64,000 nucleotides of DNA from Xanthoparmelia taractica (taxonomy: Eukaryota; Ascomycota; Lecanoromycetes; Lecanorales; Parmeliaceae): assembly GCA_033085395.1 (NCBI GenBank), contig MU853199.1, positions 55,267 to 119,266 on the forward strand, given 5' to 3'. The notes under the pieces were generated by a model that searched no databases, had not been told where the DNA came from, and worked only from the letters and a program-made list of their open reading frames with translations. Numbering within the stretch: position 1 is the first letter of the stretch; every line of letters starts with the position of its first letter. Shown piece after piece: positions 33,388-46,591 of the stretch. The position numbers and the translations under genes are program-made.

Positions 33388-35043
33388 ATGTCCGTAAGAC
33401 CGAGGGGACCTTCGCGTAGGGGGCATACGATGGCGGCAGAACCGGAGGACGAGGAGTCGCTTTTGGCTTCCAGTCGAGGATCCGACCTTCCTCGCGGGTT
33501 TGGAAAGACAGCCAGATGGTATAATAAGAACCGCTCACTTTTTCAACATTGTGGGATTCCGAGCAGATTCGCCATCCTAATGATATTGGCGGTACTTGCT
33601 ATCGTCTTCACAACCCTTTGGATGCGGTAGGTATAATATCCTTGACATGTTTTGAAGTTGGGTCTCTAACAGTCTAGACTCTCTAGAAAATCTGGAGCGA
33701 TTTTGGGTTGTGACACCGTGCTGGAGGGTTACCAATGTCGACCGGAGCTTTCTCACTCTTGGGGACAGTACTCTCCATATTTCAAAGTGCCATCTGAGAT
33801 CACTTCTAAGGTACCATCTCAATGTCATGTTACCTTTGCACAGGTACTTTCTAGGCACGGTGCTCGAGATCCTACTATGTCAAAAACCTTGGCTTATTCT
33901 CAAGTCATCGAAAGGATCAAAAGCAATGTGAGGAAGTTTCAGGGAAATTTCGCTTTCCTTGCCAATTACAGCTACACATTGGGCGCGGAGCAGCTCACCG
34001 AGTTGGGAAAGCAAGAAATGGTAAACTCAGGGCGGGCTTTCTTTAGTCGGTACGAAGATCTTGCCCAAACCTCTCTACCATTCGTCAGAGCGTCAGGCCA
34101 GCGGCGTGTGATTGAATCCGCTCAAGAATTCAGCGAAGGCTTTCATGATGCAAAAAAAGGGGCTGGAGGAACTGAGGATGGCGAATACCCATATGACGTG
34201 ATCGTCATCAGCGAGGCTGCCGGTTCGAACAACACTCTTGATCATGGCCTTTGCACCGCTTTCGAGGTTTCTACCACCGGCTCCACTGCTCAGAGCACAT
34301 ATGCTTCTGTCTTTACCCCACCGATCACTGTTCGGCTGAACGCCAATCTTCCAGACGCAAATCTCACCCTGACGGACACGATTTTTATCATGGACCTTTG
34401 TCCGTTCGAGACGGTTGCTTCCTCTTTCAGTACATCTTCTCCTTTCTGCGCTCTCTTTACCTCAGCCGAATGGAAGCAGTATGATTACTACCAGACTCTG
34501 GGCAAATACTATGGCTATGGTCCTGGTAATCCGCTCGGACCTACACAAGGTGTCGGATTCGTCAATGAGCTTGTTGCGCGTCTAACAGTGAAGCCGGTCG
34601 TTGATCACACGAGTGTCAACCGCACCCTAGATACAAACCCTGATACTTTCCCTTTAGGAAGGAGCCTGTATGCAGACTTCGGGCATGATAATGATATGAC
34701 TGCCGTCTTTGCAGCGCTAGGACTGTACAACAGCACCGTTCCTCTGAGCTCGACGCATGCGATGACTGTGGATGAGATGCAAGGGTATTCGGCGGCTTGG
34801 ACTGTGCCTTTTGCAGCACGGGCATACTTCGAGAAGTTGCAATGTGAAGGGGAGGAAGAAGAGATGGTGAGGGTGCTGGTGAATGGGAGAGTGCTGCCCC
34901 TAGAGACCTGTGGAGGCGATGCACTTGGCAGATGTACGCTTGGTGCATTCATCGAGAGTCTTGGCTTTGCACGAGCTGGTGGACACTGGAACCAATGCTT
35001 TAAAGGATCAGGCGACACGGCCGATGTTGAAGTGGCTGAGTGA
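33388..35043 (+). CDS. Membrane-anchored histidine acid phosphatase (phytase family)
   Basis: Two exons, 33388..33626 and 33687..35043, over a 60-nt intron give 531 residues. Unlike secreted PhyA phytases with a cleavable signal, this has an 80-residue N-terminal part with an acidic cytosolic segment and one membrane span (FAILMILAVLAIVFTTLWM), predicting a type II membrane protein. The catalytic domain has RHGARDP with the nucleophile His at residue 137 and the distal HD motif in ADFGHDNDM. Cysteines at CDTVLEGYQC, QCHVTF, LCTAF, LCPFET, FCALF, TCGGD, RCTLG and QCFKG fit the phytase disulfide pattern. Family members release phosphate from phytate or other phosphomonoesters. The start could instead be the ATG at 33430 (MAAEPEDEE); both keep the anchor. 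Confidence 0.88.
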
Positions 35044-35899
35044 AGCATCTCAACCTCCGTCTTGTTCGGTCTGGAGGCTAGCACAGCTCGATAGGCTGCA
35101 TTATGGCGGTAAAACTCCATTTATTTGAAACGTAGAGGGATACTAATCCTCCAGTACTAGAAACACAGGCTTTTCACTGTTTACATGCACAATACCCATA
35201 GGCGACTACTCACTCGTAATCCGGTTTCCGAGAGCTTGTATGTGAGGTCTCCCCACCAAGCCGTATAATCTGCCCCATGATCATACCTTGTTGCTTGCCC
35301 TTGGGATACAGACGGTTGATGACCCGATGATGCTGCAGGTATTCTTACCATTCGTCCAGTCATTGAACGTCGGTCGACAGTCATCTATCAGCTTGGGAGA
35401 ACTTGACTTAGCAGGCTTATTCTTTCATGGTGATTGCAAGTGCTAGTAGTGACTTTCGAATCAAGAATTTCCGACCTCTCCTGCCATTGACAATCGTTGC
35501 AGAGCTTGTGATTTACTGCCGAGAATAAAGGCTGCCATTGGCAGCTGCCCCAGGAAGAGTGTTAGACATACCGGAAACTTCCTCGTTGATGCTGCTATTG
35601 GTCAACGTTTGAGCACTTGCATCGTCTCCATTGTGCTGGTTTTCACATATTGCCTGATAGAGATCCTTGTGTCATTCGGGAAATGTGAAGACTGTTACCT
35701 GAACCGGAACGAGCGAGATATGGCGAGAAATCCATTGACTATATCCAGCGTTCCGCTCTCGTCTTGCTTTAAGTACCACAAGAAATCAGGGGACGTTTAT
35801 GCCACATTCCCAATCTGCCAGCTTGTCCCATCATCTCGACGATAGCTGTTTGAAACGCCCCCTTTGTACATGACATTATGCCCTTGTAGTTCTCGAGTA
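35044..35899. other. Convergent spacer between the phosphatase and imp2
   Basis: These 856 bp lie between converging stop codons. A 67-residue minus-strand frame at 35181..35384 has no recognisable content. I call no gene. Confidence 0.35.
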
Positions 35900-38897
35900 C
35901 TAACATGGCTGCAGATAATTGCTTGGCACTAAGCCGGGTCTGCCTTTCTTGCCTGTCACCTCCGCTTCCCACCATCCGTCATCTTGGAGCCTCAAGACTG
36001 CTAGGACATCACCCTTTGCGAAGCTCAGCTCCTCCGGAATAGCAGCACGATACATATACAATGCTCTCGCTGCATCAGTCTATTAGCATGCTTTCTGTCA
36101 CAGAACCTCTCCTATAATGGTAGAGAAGACACCCAATGTCCAAAGATGGAAAGACTTACCGAAATGCAATATTGGTCTTCCGTCTTGAGTGTATTTCCTT
36201 CCGTCCGCTGTACTCTTGCTCCTGATTCTGCTAGTTCCCTGATCTGGCTGCTGTGGTTGCCCGCCATAATAGGTTATCGGTCGTCCTCCGATCCCCCGCC
36301 CCCTTTGACCACCATTACCAACATCTCCATTGGAAAGCTGCATTGCCATACCAGCGCTGCTGTTTGGCCGTTCTTGTCTTGCGTACTGCGGTTGTGGTGA
36401 CGGGGCCCGACCTACGTCATCCGGTGAGTTGTGTTGAGAATAAAGTGGCTTTGTAGGGCTCGTGTTGGGGGGTTGCCTTGGGCGACCACCGTTATGATAT
36501 GGATTCGGACTTGCAGTTCTTGCTTTACCTTGCTGACCTTGGCCTTGATATCCAGGACGCGGGCTCGTGCTCCTCATAGGACGAGGTGACGTCGCGCGAG
36601 GCATCTGAGATCCGCTACCCCGGGTATCAGCGCGAGAAGAACCGTACATTTCTTTATTCTGGCCGATGTATTTGCGGGTGGTGGACTGCATTTGGGCAGA
36701 TGTGAAGGCCGGTTGCGGAGCATCAAGACGTCTAACAGATTGGTCGGAGTAAGAGGGTGGTGGTGTGCCTCGCTGCGCGGCTGAGAGATCTCCATTCTGC
36801 ATTCCGGATGCACTCGAAGGTCCTGGGGTAGCAACGCCTGCATAACGGTCTGCTGACATGCGGACCGAGGATTGTTTGTTGACACCTTTAAGTTCAGCGA
36901 GCGCAGCGGCGATAGGATCTAGATCCTTGATAGGAGAGTGCATATTTCTTGGGTCAGGCTTGTTTCGGTTGGCATCAGGCGAGGCTACATCGAAGACATT
37001 GGGTCCAACATTCAGCTGGAAATTGGCTCTTGGATCCACAGGTTCGGGACTTCCTGAATATCGATCTCGTGAATCTTGACCATGGCCATACTGGCGAGTC
37101 AGGCTGGAGTCATTATGCCGGCTATTTGAAGAACCCCAAGTGCTTCGAGCATTAGGGGCAGCTATTGTTGGAGTCTCTTTCTCATGCTTGCTCTTTCTAC
37201 GGAAGGGGCTGTTGCTAAAGAAACCACTTCTCTTTTTCTGAATCTGTTTGGCCGGGCTCGTTGCAGGCATCATTCGGCCCTCGTCGTGCTTGACAGGCGA
37301 CTGCTTTCCGCTTACTGGCTCCTGACTCGAAAAGGACGTAGGATTTGAGCACTCACTCTGAGAGTCTCGACTTGATGGTCTCACCGGACTGGCAGCAGAG
37401 CTACGCTCAGAAGGTGGTGCAGTTCGACAGAACATAGTCATTCCGTCGGTAGGATATTCGTTGTGGGGCACAGTGGGTAATTCATCCACTTTGTGCTGAT
37501 AAGACGCCTGCGTCTGAGCCTGTCTTCGGTAGTCAATCAGGGGCGGTGGCTGTTGCATAGCTTTTTGTGGGGTCAAGGTCGTCTCTCGACTTGGAGGCGT
37601 ATTGGTCTCAAGGTGGCCCATATGTGCGGCCAAATGTGACTGAGGATCGTGGTGGGATTCGAACGTTGAGGGTTGAGGAGAAGAACTACGGAAAGCGGGA
37701 TTGATGGTCCTCTGGAACTGGGCGACTGAATAATCGTCTTCTGAGGCATCCGAAGCATTGTCATTGACGTCTCCGCGACAGAAATTAATATACTTTGGAG
37801 GATCGGGTATCTCTTGCCCTGTCCCTTTCTCTTGAATGAAGCTGGAGATGTCCTTCTCGACTTCGCACCCTTCAAGCGAAAGCCGTATCTTCTCGCACGA
37901 CTTGGAAAGGTTAGCAGAGCGTTAATTTGGGATTTGACAAGCACTGACAGCATCATCGCTAACACAGACAGTCGATGCAACGTTTGCAAAAGTCCACAAA
38001 CTGCTCTTCATAAAGTCGAGTCTCTCCTCCTCAAGGTCTTGAAATTTCTAAGACTATTATTAGCTGCGCCCACTTTCCCTATAGTGCAATGATTCTCACA
38101 TCACAAGCAGCCTTCCAGTCCCTATTCCACCGTCCCGTCGTCTCTTCAAGTATCTTGACGGCTGCTTCGTACTCGTTGCTCGTGGTAGCCAACTGGATCT
38201 GAGTCTTCTCCATTTTGGCTTTGTTCTTGCGCTCTTCCTGGCCCATGACCATATGTCCCTGGGCTAAGTAGCCTTTGATCTTGAGACAGTCCTGTTCATA
38301 ACGGTCACGAGACTACCCTGGGTCAGACAGGGTTTCAAGATTTTGGTTATCTTCGCGCACCTTGTTCACAGCTTGAGTTTGCTGTTGCTTCTGCTTGAAG
38401 AGTTTTTCAACACCCGTCTGAACAATCTTTCTCCGCTCCTTCATTCCTCCAGCAAACGCAGCCAACGGTTCCTCCAATTCGCTTTTCATCTGGCCTGCAA
38501 TCCCCTGATGCGCTTTGCCCATAGCTTCGACTTCTCCACGCATGACGTCAAGGGAGGCTCGTAGGGTCCCGGCTTCTGACGAACCGAGTGGTTTGCGACA
38601 TAGTGCGGTCATCTTTCGGGCGTAATCATCTTCTATCGCAGCTCGAGCTAAATCCCAGTGAGCCTGGAATTCAATTCGGAGTTGCGCTTTGGTATGTACT
38701 GTTATAGAACGCCTTCAACTCGTCGCAAGTTACTTTCGCATTGTGCATGCGCTCCAGCAGTGGGTGGACGCCAGCGTCATCCTTGCCCCAGAAATTGTTC
38801 GCGACTGCCAATATCAGCACAGGTTTTGCAAGCGTACGTTCCGTGACTACTTACAGGATAAAGAAACGCTGGGCCCTTCAGCGACCGTGCCGGGCAT
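35900..38897 (-). CDS. imp2: F-BAR/SH3 cytokinesis protein (Imp2/Cdc15/Hof1 type)
   Basis: Cdc15/Imp2 proteins bend membrane and scaffold the contractile actin ring at septation. Seven exons on the minus strand: 38855..38897, 38700..38804, 38361..38647, 38100..38312, 37949..38047, 36160..37900 and 35900..36069, total 885 residues. The F-BAR domain reads FANNFWGKDDAGVHPLLERM, CRKPLGSSEAGTLRASLDVM, AFAGGMKERRKIVQ, DRYEQDCLKIKGYLAQGHM and EETTGRWNRDWKAACD across five splices. A long Ser/Pro-rich disordered region with many SP/TP sites follows. The last exon encodes the SH3 domain: ARALYMYRAAIPEELSFAKG, then DDGWWEAEV and GLVPSNYLQ. The SH3 exon is reached through a 90-nt intron at 36070..36159; reading through it would give a form lacking SH3. 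Divergent from not1. Confidence 0.9.
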
Positions 38898-39355
38898 TTT
38901 GACTACGTGCTGGGGCGTTGATCCCCTAGCCCTTGTTGAAGTCGAATTATTGACTCGAGCGACAATAGCCTTCACCAATGACGAGGTAGGTCGTGTGTAA
39001 AATATGTATCTGTAATATATGTCCAGGAAGAGCACTGAACACACGAAGCCTTAGGTATTTTTGATCTTCCGTAAGCTCGAGATGTTTAAACACGGCTGTT
39101 GCTAGGGACAATGAGTACCAATAGAGGAGCTTATTCTGAAGAAACGCTAAATTGAATAGCGGGTAGCGGCGCCAAGCCCTTCGGATTGAGCCTCAAATAC
39201 TTTACATGCCTCACTGCTGTGCTCTTTAGTCGAACGACATCACCCTCTCTCTTTCTTCCTCTCTCCTTTCCCTACCCCACTCTCTCCTAAACAGTGCACC
39301 TGTTCTACAGCCACCAAACCGTGTCAGGACTTTTACGAATGTCCCCCTATCCTAG
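38898..39355. promoter_or_regulatory. Divergent promoter region of imp2 and not1 with pyrimidine tract
   Basis: This 458-bp region separates the two start codons. A long CT-rich tract at 39241-39291, about 70-110 bp before the not1 ATG, is typical of strongly expressed fungal genes' promoter or leader. Confidence 0.45.
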
Positions 39356-42300
39356 ATGACCAGCTTCCCTCCCCCTCACCCTGCAGCTCAGAACTCGATA
39401 GCTTCCAGTTCAAACAAGAGCTCTGGCGCACAGCCAGCGAGGGGACAACAGTCAGCCTGGGGGCTGCCTGCCCCGGGACCAAGCGCTCGCCGGGGGCTCA
39501 CTCCTCTTTCAACCAACCTTGGCTCCTTAGCCCTTGAACCGTCAGGGCGCCCAAGTCACGCCTCATCCTCCTCGCCATTCACTTCATCCTTCTCGTCTGT
39601 GGCCAACTCCTCAACACCGAACGACAATAGCAGAGCATCATATCCCTCATCCATCGCAGCATCAGCTTTCCCGTCACTGCAATCTGGATCTCAACAAGCT
39701 CTATCGGGTCAGTCGCTCTTGTCGCCTCGGTCAAGAGCCATCACGCCATCTTCTACTCCATACTCGGCGTCCTCCACCGCGGCTTCGACCGCCGCGTCTC
39801 AAGCTGGAGGAGTTGGGAGTAGTGGTGGCGGAGGAAGCTCTAGGCATCAAACTTTCTCTCCTCCATTACCACAACATAGCTTGAGCTCTCCCACGACCAA
39901 CCCCTTTGATCGATCATTCACTGGATCAAATTCCGCTTTGGCTGCGTCTGGCCAATCCTCAGTATCCAAAATTGTTGTGACCCAGGTTTTCCTGCTGCTA
40001 GGCTCCATAACCGAGAAGGAAGGTAAGGCCAAGTGGGACGCCCAAGCAGAGGCTATCCATAAGGTAGGGCTCTACGAAATTTAACTTCTCATTCCTTGCT
40101 CTATGTTGCTTTATCGTTGACCGTTTCATTGTAGCTCGTGGAGTCAAACGGCATGGAAGTCTTCTCCAAGTATTTCCGTCGCCTTCTTGTTGGGAACTCC
40201 CCCCAAATATTCCCTGGCACCAATCGCAATGTTGAAAATCCCAGCAACTATCACCTATTAGTGCAAGAGATGGAGAAGATAACGCAAGATCCCGAACAAG
40301 CTCCAAAAATTGCAGAGATTATAGATACTTCAGAAGGCGATATTTTCCGTGACTTCGAGCTTGCGACGTTCATGAATCACTTCGGGTTGGACCCATTAGC
40401 GAAGACGTTGCTTGCTTCAGCGTTCACGCACGTCTCGAAAACGGATCTAAAGGCTAAGGGTATCTCCCTCTCACCCCATTTGCCAACTCCTTGTACTGAC
40501 TCTCCACAGCTGGAGTCATACTTCTTGAGAATTTCGATGGTCTGGTTGCAAGCCTCGCAAATCTTGACAACGACAATTACAATGTGGCTCCTTCATTACT
40601 CGCAACATGCGCCCTTAGATTCTTCGAAGATTTACCCCAGGATTCAAGGTCGAATATTGACTTGGATCGCCTGGGCTACGCGCTAAAACACCGCTACTCT
40701 CAACAAGGCACATCCATACCATCAGAAGTACGATCAGTCCTTTTTCTGTTCAATCTGTTAGAAATGGATCTTCGCCTAGTGAAGGAGATACAGCTTCGTG
40801 GCCCTCAAGTAACGAGTAGTTCTACAGCGGCAAAAGAATTTCTTTCACGACATACGGATGAAACCCTGGATGAGAGACAGGTAGCCGGCGCCCTTCTCTT
40901 CATGGTGCTAGTCCCAACGCGGCAGCAATACTCTTCTGCTGTGTTTGTATCTGCGGTTCATGACTACGTGGAGCGTTTCTTCGATTGGCAAACCGTGGTT
41001 CGGGAGCTCGATCTCAAAGGTCTTGAGGTCTCAAGGGACCAATTCCTCGCTCTATACAGCGCTCTACTCCCAATGTCCCAGGAAAACGCTCAATTTGACA
41101 TCCAGCAACTCTGGGGAGGTCGATGGCGCAACCCGCAGACACAAGTCTCGTTCATCCGAGCTTTCCTGTCATGTTCGCCGTCTGAACTTGACGCAACGAG
41201 CATCCCCGATTTGCGTCCCGCCTATGATGCCCATACTTTATTGGATGCTCCCGAGAACGTTGCGCAGCATGCTGAAAGAGCAATACGAGACACGATGATT
41301 TCGTTAGATGCGGTCACGGCTATATTCGATCTCATCGTTCGCTCCGATGAAATGCCATCTCAGGAAGTCGAGGCACTATTGGCCGAAATTATTCGTGGTA
41401 AAGAGGCATTTTTTCTGTGCTCGTCTGCAGGCATTGCAAAGCCATGGAGGAAAGGACAAGAGTATATTATGTCAAGTTTGTTTAGAATCTTTCTAGATAA
41501 GGGGCGGCCAGATCACAGCTATGTCCTTCGTTCCCTGTGGAAACAAGACAAAGGATGGGTCGCGACAAAGCTTGTCGAGACCCACATCGATGATCCCCTG
41601 GAACTGACCATGATAATGGACCTTGCTAGGGAGCAAGAATGGTTAGTGGACTTGCTCACACTCATGAATGGGTTTGGCTTAGATCTAGCTGCGCTAGCGC
41701 ATCGCGAAGGCATTCTTGACCTTGAGAGTTGGGCGGACGACAAAATCGCACAAGATGCCACTGGATTCATTGTGGGCGTTTGGAAATTTTTGATGTTGAA
41801 GGCTCAGGACGAGCTCCGGATTGCCCGAGACGAACAGTCGGAACCGCGGACCGTAAGCCTGGCCATGAAGACTGTCTATGATTTCCTCGCTATACTAGAC
41901 CAGCATATGATCGATAGAGCCGAGCTGAAGGCACTCCAACGACAATGCCTACAAGCATACCCAAGGCTAATCATCTATTGCGAAGGGATCGAAGAGAATG
42001 TTGATGTCGACTGCAAAGAGAGCAACCGACTACCAAAAGCTGCGGATCATGAGATGCAAGCGCTATACAAAAGGATGTACAATGGCGACCTGAAGGTAGA
42101 GAACATCTTGGAATATCTACAAGAGTGTAAAGCCTCGAATGACCGGAACAAGGTTGATCTCTTTGCTTGCATGATACACGGGCTCTTTGACGAATTTTCA
42201 TGTTTCGGTGAATACCCCTTGGGTCCACTAGCAACGACCGCGGTGCTATTCGGTGGCATTATTTCAGTTGGGCTTATATCAGACCTAACTCTTCGAGTGG

Positions 42301-45300
42301 GCCAAGAGATGATTTTGGACTCAGTCCGCGACTACCCACAGGAAGCTTCAATGTACAAATTCGGCCTTCAGGCCTTGCTACATGTTCTGAGTAGGCTTCG
42401 GGAGCCGGAGTGGACCGAATACTGCAATCGATTGGTGCAGGTTCCCGGCCTTCGAGGTACCGAGCCTTACAGGAGAGCCCTCGAGGTGCTTTCACAAAAC
42501 GGTGCTCAAGCCTCGGAAGATTCAAGTGCTATCAATGGTTTAGCGGATGGAATGAGTCTTCCAAACGGCGACATTGACGAATTCCTCTCTCCTGACATAA
42601 CCTTCCGCTTCAAATCCGTCAATGCAGAGCCGTCTTCGGGTTATGATGAGCCTGACGAAGAGACACAAGAAAAAGTCGTCTTCTTCTTCAACAACGTTTC
42701 TGAGCAAAATTTAAAGAGTAGATTGGGTCAACTCCAGGAAGCGCTCCAGGACAAGCATTATCAGTGGTTCGCGTTTTTCCTTGTCGAGGGACGTGCCAAA
42801 GTCGAACCAAATTACCAGCCGCTTTATCTCGACATCCTGAACCTCCTTGGCAACAAAGCTCTATGGAATGAAGTCCTTCGAGAGACTTATGTCAGTGTAC
42901 AGAAAATACTGAACGCTGAGTCCACAATGCAATCTGCATCTGAGCGAAAGAATCTGAAGAACCTTTCCATGTGGCTGGGATCTTTGACGATTGCACGCGA
43001 CAAGCCAATCAAACATAAGAATATTTCTTTCTTGGAATTCCTTATTGAGGGTCTTGAGACGCAGCGATTGATCCTTGTTATTCCATTTACTTGTAATGTC
43101 CTTGCACAAGGTGCACGGTCAGTCGTATTTAAGCCACCGAATCCTTGGGTTATGGAAGTTATCGCAGCCTTACTCGAATTGTACTTCCATTTCGAAATCA
43201 AGCTGAATCAGAAGTTCGAGATTGAGGTCCTCTGCAAGGAACTCGGCTTGGTTGTGAATGAGGAAGACGCTTCAACGATGATTCGAAACAGGCCTCTTCA
43301 CGACGAAGACTTGCCGGGTAGTATGCTACCAGACGGAGTTGATGGATTCGATGAAATGAACTTGAGTGGCATCAACCGGACCAGTCGAAGCTCAAGATTT
43401 GATACGGATACCATGTCTTCTGCTTTGCCGGATCTGGAGTCTGTCCTCGTGTTTCCACCAGCGACTGGCAGCCCTGCTACTCAAGCTCGGCTACGTGACA
43501 TTGTTCAGGAAGCCGTCAAACGCGCTATCATGGAAATTATCGCTCCGGTCGTGGAGAGATCAGTCACCATCGCAACAATCGCAACTAGTGCTCTGATCCA
43601 TAAGGACTTTGCTCGGGAATCGGACGAAGATCGAGTGCGCAGAGCTGCTCAGCAAATGGTACGCCAACTGTCTGGAAGCCTTGCGCTGGTTACTTGCAAA
43701 GAGCCGCTCAAGATGAGTATGACAAATTACATCCGCATGGCGCAGCAGACAGACTTTCCAGACCAAGCTTTTCCCGAAGGTGCTATCCTGATGTGCGTGA
43801 ATGATAATCTGGACACAGCGTGCAACATAGTAGAAAAGCAGGCTGAAGAGCGATCTATGCCTGAGATCGAGGCCCATATCGAAGCTGAGATAGCACAGCG
43901 ACGACAACATCGTGCTGAACATCCCAACGAGCCCTATATGGATCCCGCCTTCAATCGATGGGCCGGATTCATCCCAGATCCTTACAAGCAGGCATCTGGC
44001 GGTTTGAACCAAGAGCAAATGGCAATCTATCTTGAATTCGCTAGGCAATCCCGGGGACCCGCAAGCCACAACCAAACTGCTTCAGCAGACAGCGGGCGGC
44101 AGTTGCCCGACATATTACAGGATGCGTTTGCATCAGTGCCGAATGTCCACACTCCGGCCGAGACGCTACAACTGCCACATCAGGCACCCCAGCAGCAGCA
44201 ACAGACTGGTCGCATGTTCCCGCCGTCGGTGCCTAATGTGATGGCCCCAACCCAGACGAACGGATACGGGGATATTGAAGCAGTTCAGGATCGCTTATCC
44301 CAGCTCCTAGGTGAAACCAGTCGAATGGTAAAGGAACGTCCGGATCGATCCATGAATGAGATACAACGTGACCGTGCTTTAGTAGAGGTCCTCAGCCAAG
44401 CATGGGAGTTGATCGCGTCGTCGCCGGATTCCATTGCCATGAGCTGCGCTGAGGAGATTTGCAAAGGAGTCTATGGCAACTCTATGATACGTCTCGAGAT
44501 TGAAGTGTTCCTGCATCTACTAGCACGGCTGTGTCTGACGTACCCAACCATCAAAAAGGAGGTCGCGATATGGACAATGACGTTAGAGGAACAGAAACTT
44601 CTCAATGTCGAGGTGACGGCCGCACTAGTCAAGGTTGACCTTTTGCACCTAAAGCAAGTAGATCTGTTTTTCACCGGTTTGATCTACGACCGAGAAGATT
44701 TTGCGCTCGGTGTCTTGTCTGACTTAATGGATGCCCTACTCCTCAACGATCATCCGACAGCACTACGGGCCGACTTCTCGAGCAGCTTAGCTGCTCTAGG
44801 CCAGTGGCTTGTGGAGGATCCCCGCCTGACTAAAGCCAAGGACCTCGTCCAACGACTGCAAGAGTGGGGTGTCGATGAGACTGTCGACCATACTAGACCA
44901 GACGAGAGTCTTGTGAAAAAGCATCACTTGCAATATGTATTCGCAGAATGGGCTGCAATATGCGATACTTCGCCGAAGAATCCCAACGAAAATTTGTGTC
45001 TGGCCTTTATATCACAGTTGCACCAGAAGCAGTTATTGAATTCGGAAGAAGACATGGCCATGTTCCTTCGGTTTTGCATTGACGACGCGATGGATAGTTA
45101 CGGCCATGCCAGTCTGAATGCTGATGGGAACTCGGACGAACCTTTCTTCAAGGTCGACTGGTTGGCCAGGCTTATTGTGGTACTGGTGAAGAACCAAGGC
45201 GAATTCAACGGCTCCGTAAAACGTAACAAAGTCGCATATATGGATTCGATCTTAGCCGTTATTACCTTGATAATAAACAACCATCACGTATTACAAGGAG

Positions 45301-46591
45301 AGCGTTTCAATCAACGGGGATTCTTCCGACTCCTCTCGAGTATTCTGTGTGACTGGCATGACTTCGGACGAGAGGGCGACGTACCGGATCGAGACATGCT
45401 CGTCGTCTTTGCCAACAACTTCCTGATGTTGACACCCCACCACTTCCCAGCTTTCGCCTACAGCTGGCTCATGCTGATCTCGCACCGACTTTTCATGCCC
45501 AGCCTGTTGAAGCTCTCAAACGACGAGGTGGGCTGTACTCCCTCCTTCACATACTGCTCTACTGACATCTGGTAGGGTTGGGATTCATTCGCCAAGCTTA
45601 TGGAGTCAGCGCTGTCGTACATCTGCCAATTTCTGAAGCCGACCACCATCACCCCTCTCGCAATGGACCTCTACCGAGGTATACTGCGCGTTGTTCTCAT
45701 TTTGCACCACGACTTCCCCGAGTTCTTGGCGGAGAATCATTTCCGCCTCTGCAACTCTATCCCACGATACTGCACGCAGCTTCACAATCTTGTCCTCAGT
45801 GCCTATCCTTCCTCCTTTCCCGAGCTCCCTGATCCATTCGTGACAGGACTGAAGGTAGATCGTCTAGAAGAGATGAGGAAAGCTCCCAGGGTTGTTGGCG
45901 ATTACACCGGTCTACTCATTCAAAGCAACATCAAGGATGTGATTGACGCATCGCTAAGGAGTAACGAGGTTTCAAGCGACAATGTCACTCAGCTGGCTAA
46001 TGCAATCTATACACCTGCTGATCGGGGCCTGGCTGTGGACTCTTCTCTTCTACACGCTGCCGTCTTGTACATCGGTCAAAGCGCAATTGCGACGGCTGGA
46101 CAGAAGGGTGGCCAGCCGTTCACCAGCGATTCTTCTCATGCCTCGTTACTGACGAAGTTGGCAAGGGAGCTCCATCCGGAGGCACGCTATTACTTCCTTA
46201 GTGCTATGGCTCATCAACTTCGCTATCCCAACAGTCATACGCATTACTTCAGCTACGCTCTCCTCCACCTCTTCGGTACAGATCTGGCGGATCAGCAGGA
46301 ATCCGATGTGCGCCAGCAAATCACTCGAGTATTACTTGAGCGTCTCCATGTGATCAAACCACATCCATGGGGTCTTGTCATCACGACGTTAGAACTGATC
46401 AAGAATTCGGACTACAATTTCTTCCAGTTGCCATTCATCAAAGCTTCACCCTTGGTAAATCTCTATGTCTGATATTCTACGAATAAGTGCTAACTTCTTT
46501 TCTGCCGCAGATTCGAACCATGTGTGAACGTTTTTCGCATTCGGCGCAAGAGCGAGAGCATTGGGGTGATCAATTCACTCAGCACATATGA
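39356..46591 (+). CDS. not1: CCR4-NOT complex scaffold subunit NOT1
   Basis: Not1 is the large scaffold that holds the deadenylases Ccr4 and Caf1 and the Not2-Not5 module, and so drives mRNA poly(A) shortening and translational repression. Five exons: 39356..40063, 40135..40459, 40510..45527, 45576..46454 and 46511..46591, giving 2336 residues, a normal length for the family. The first 200 residues are Ser/Gln/Pro-rich and disordered. Then come the N-terminal HEAT region (from SKIVVTQVFLLLGSI), the MIF4G-like Caf1-binding domain around FLEFLIEGLETQRLILVIPF, the DUF3819/CAF40-binding region (VKRAIMEIIAPVVERSVTIA), and the C-terminal Not1 superfamily domain with FRLLSSILCDWHD, HHFPAFAYSWLMLISHR and the end PLIRTMCERFSHSAQERE. 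Cytoplasmic and nuclear. Confidence 0.96.
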
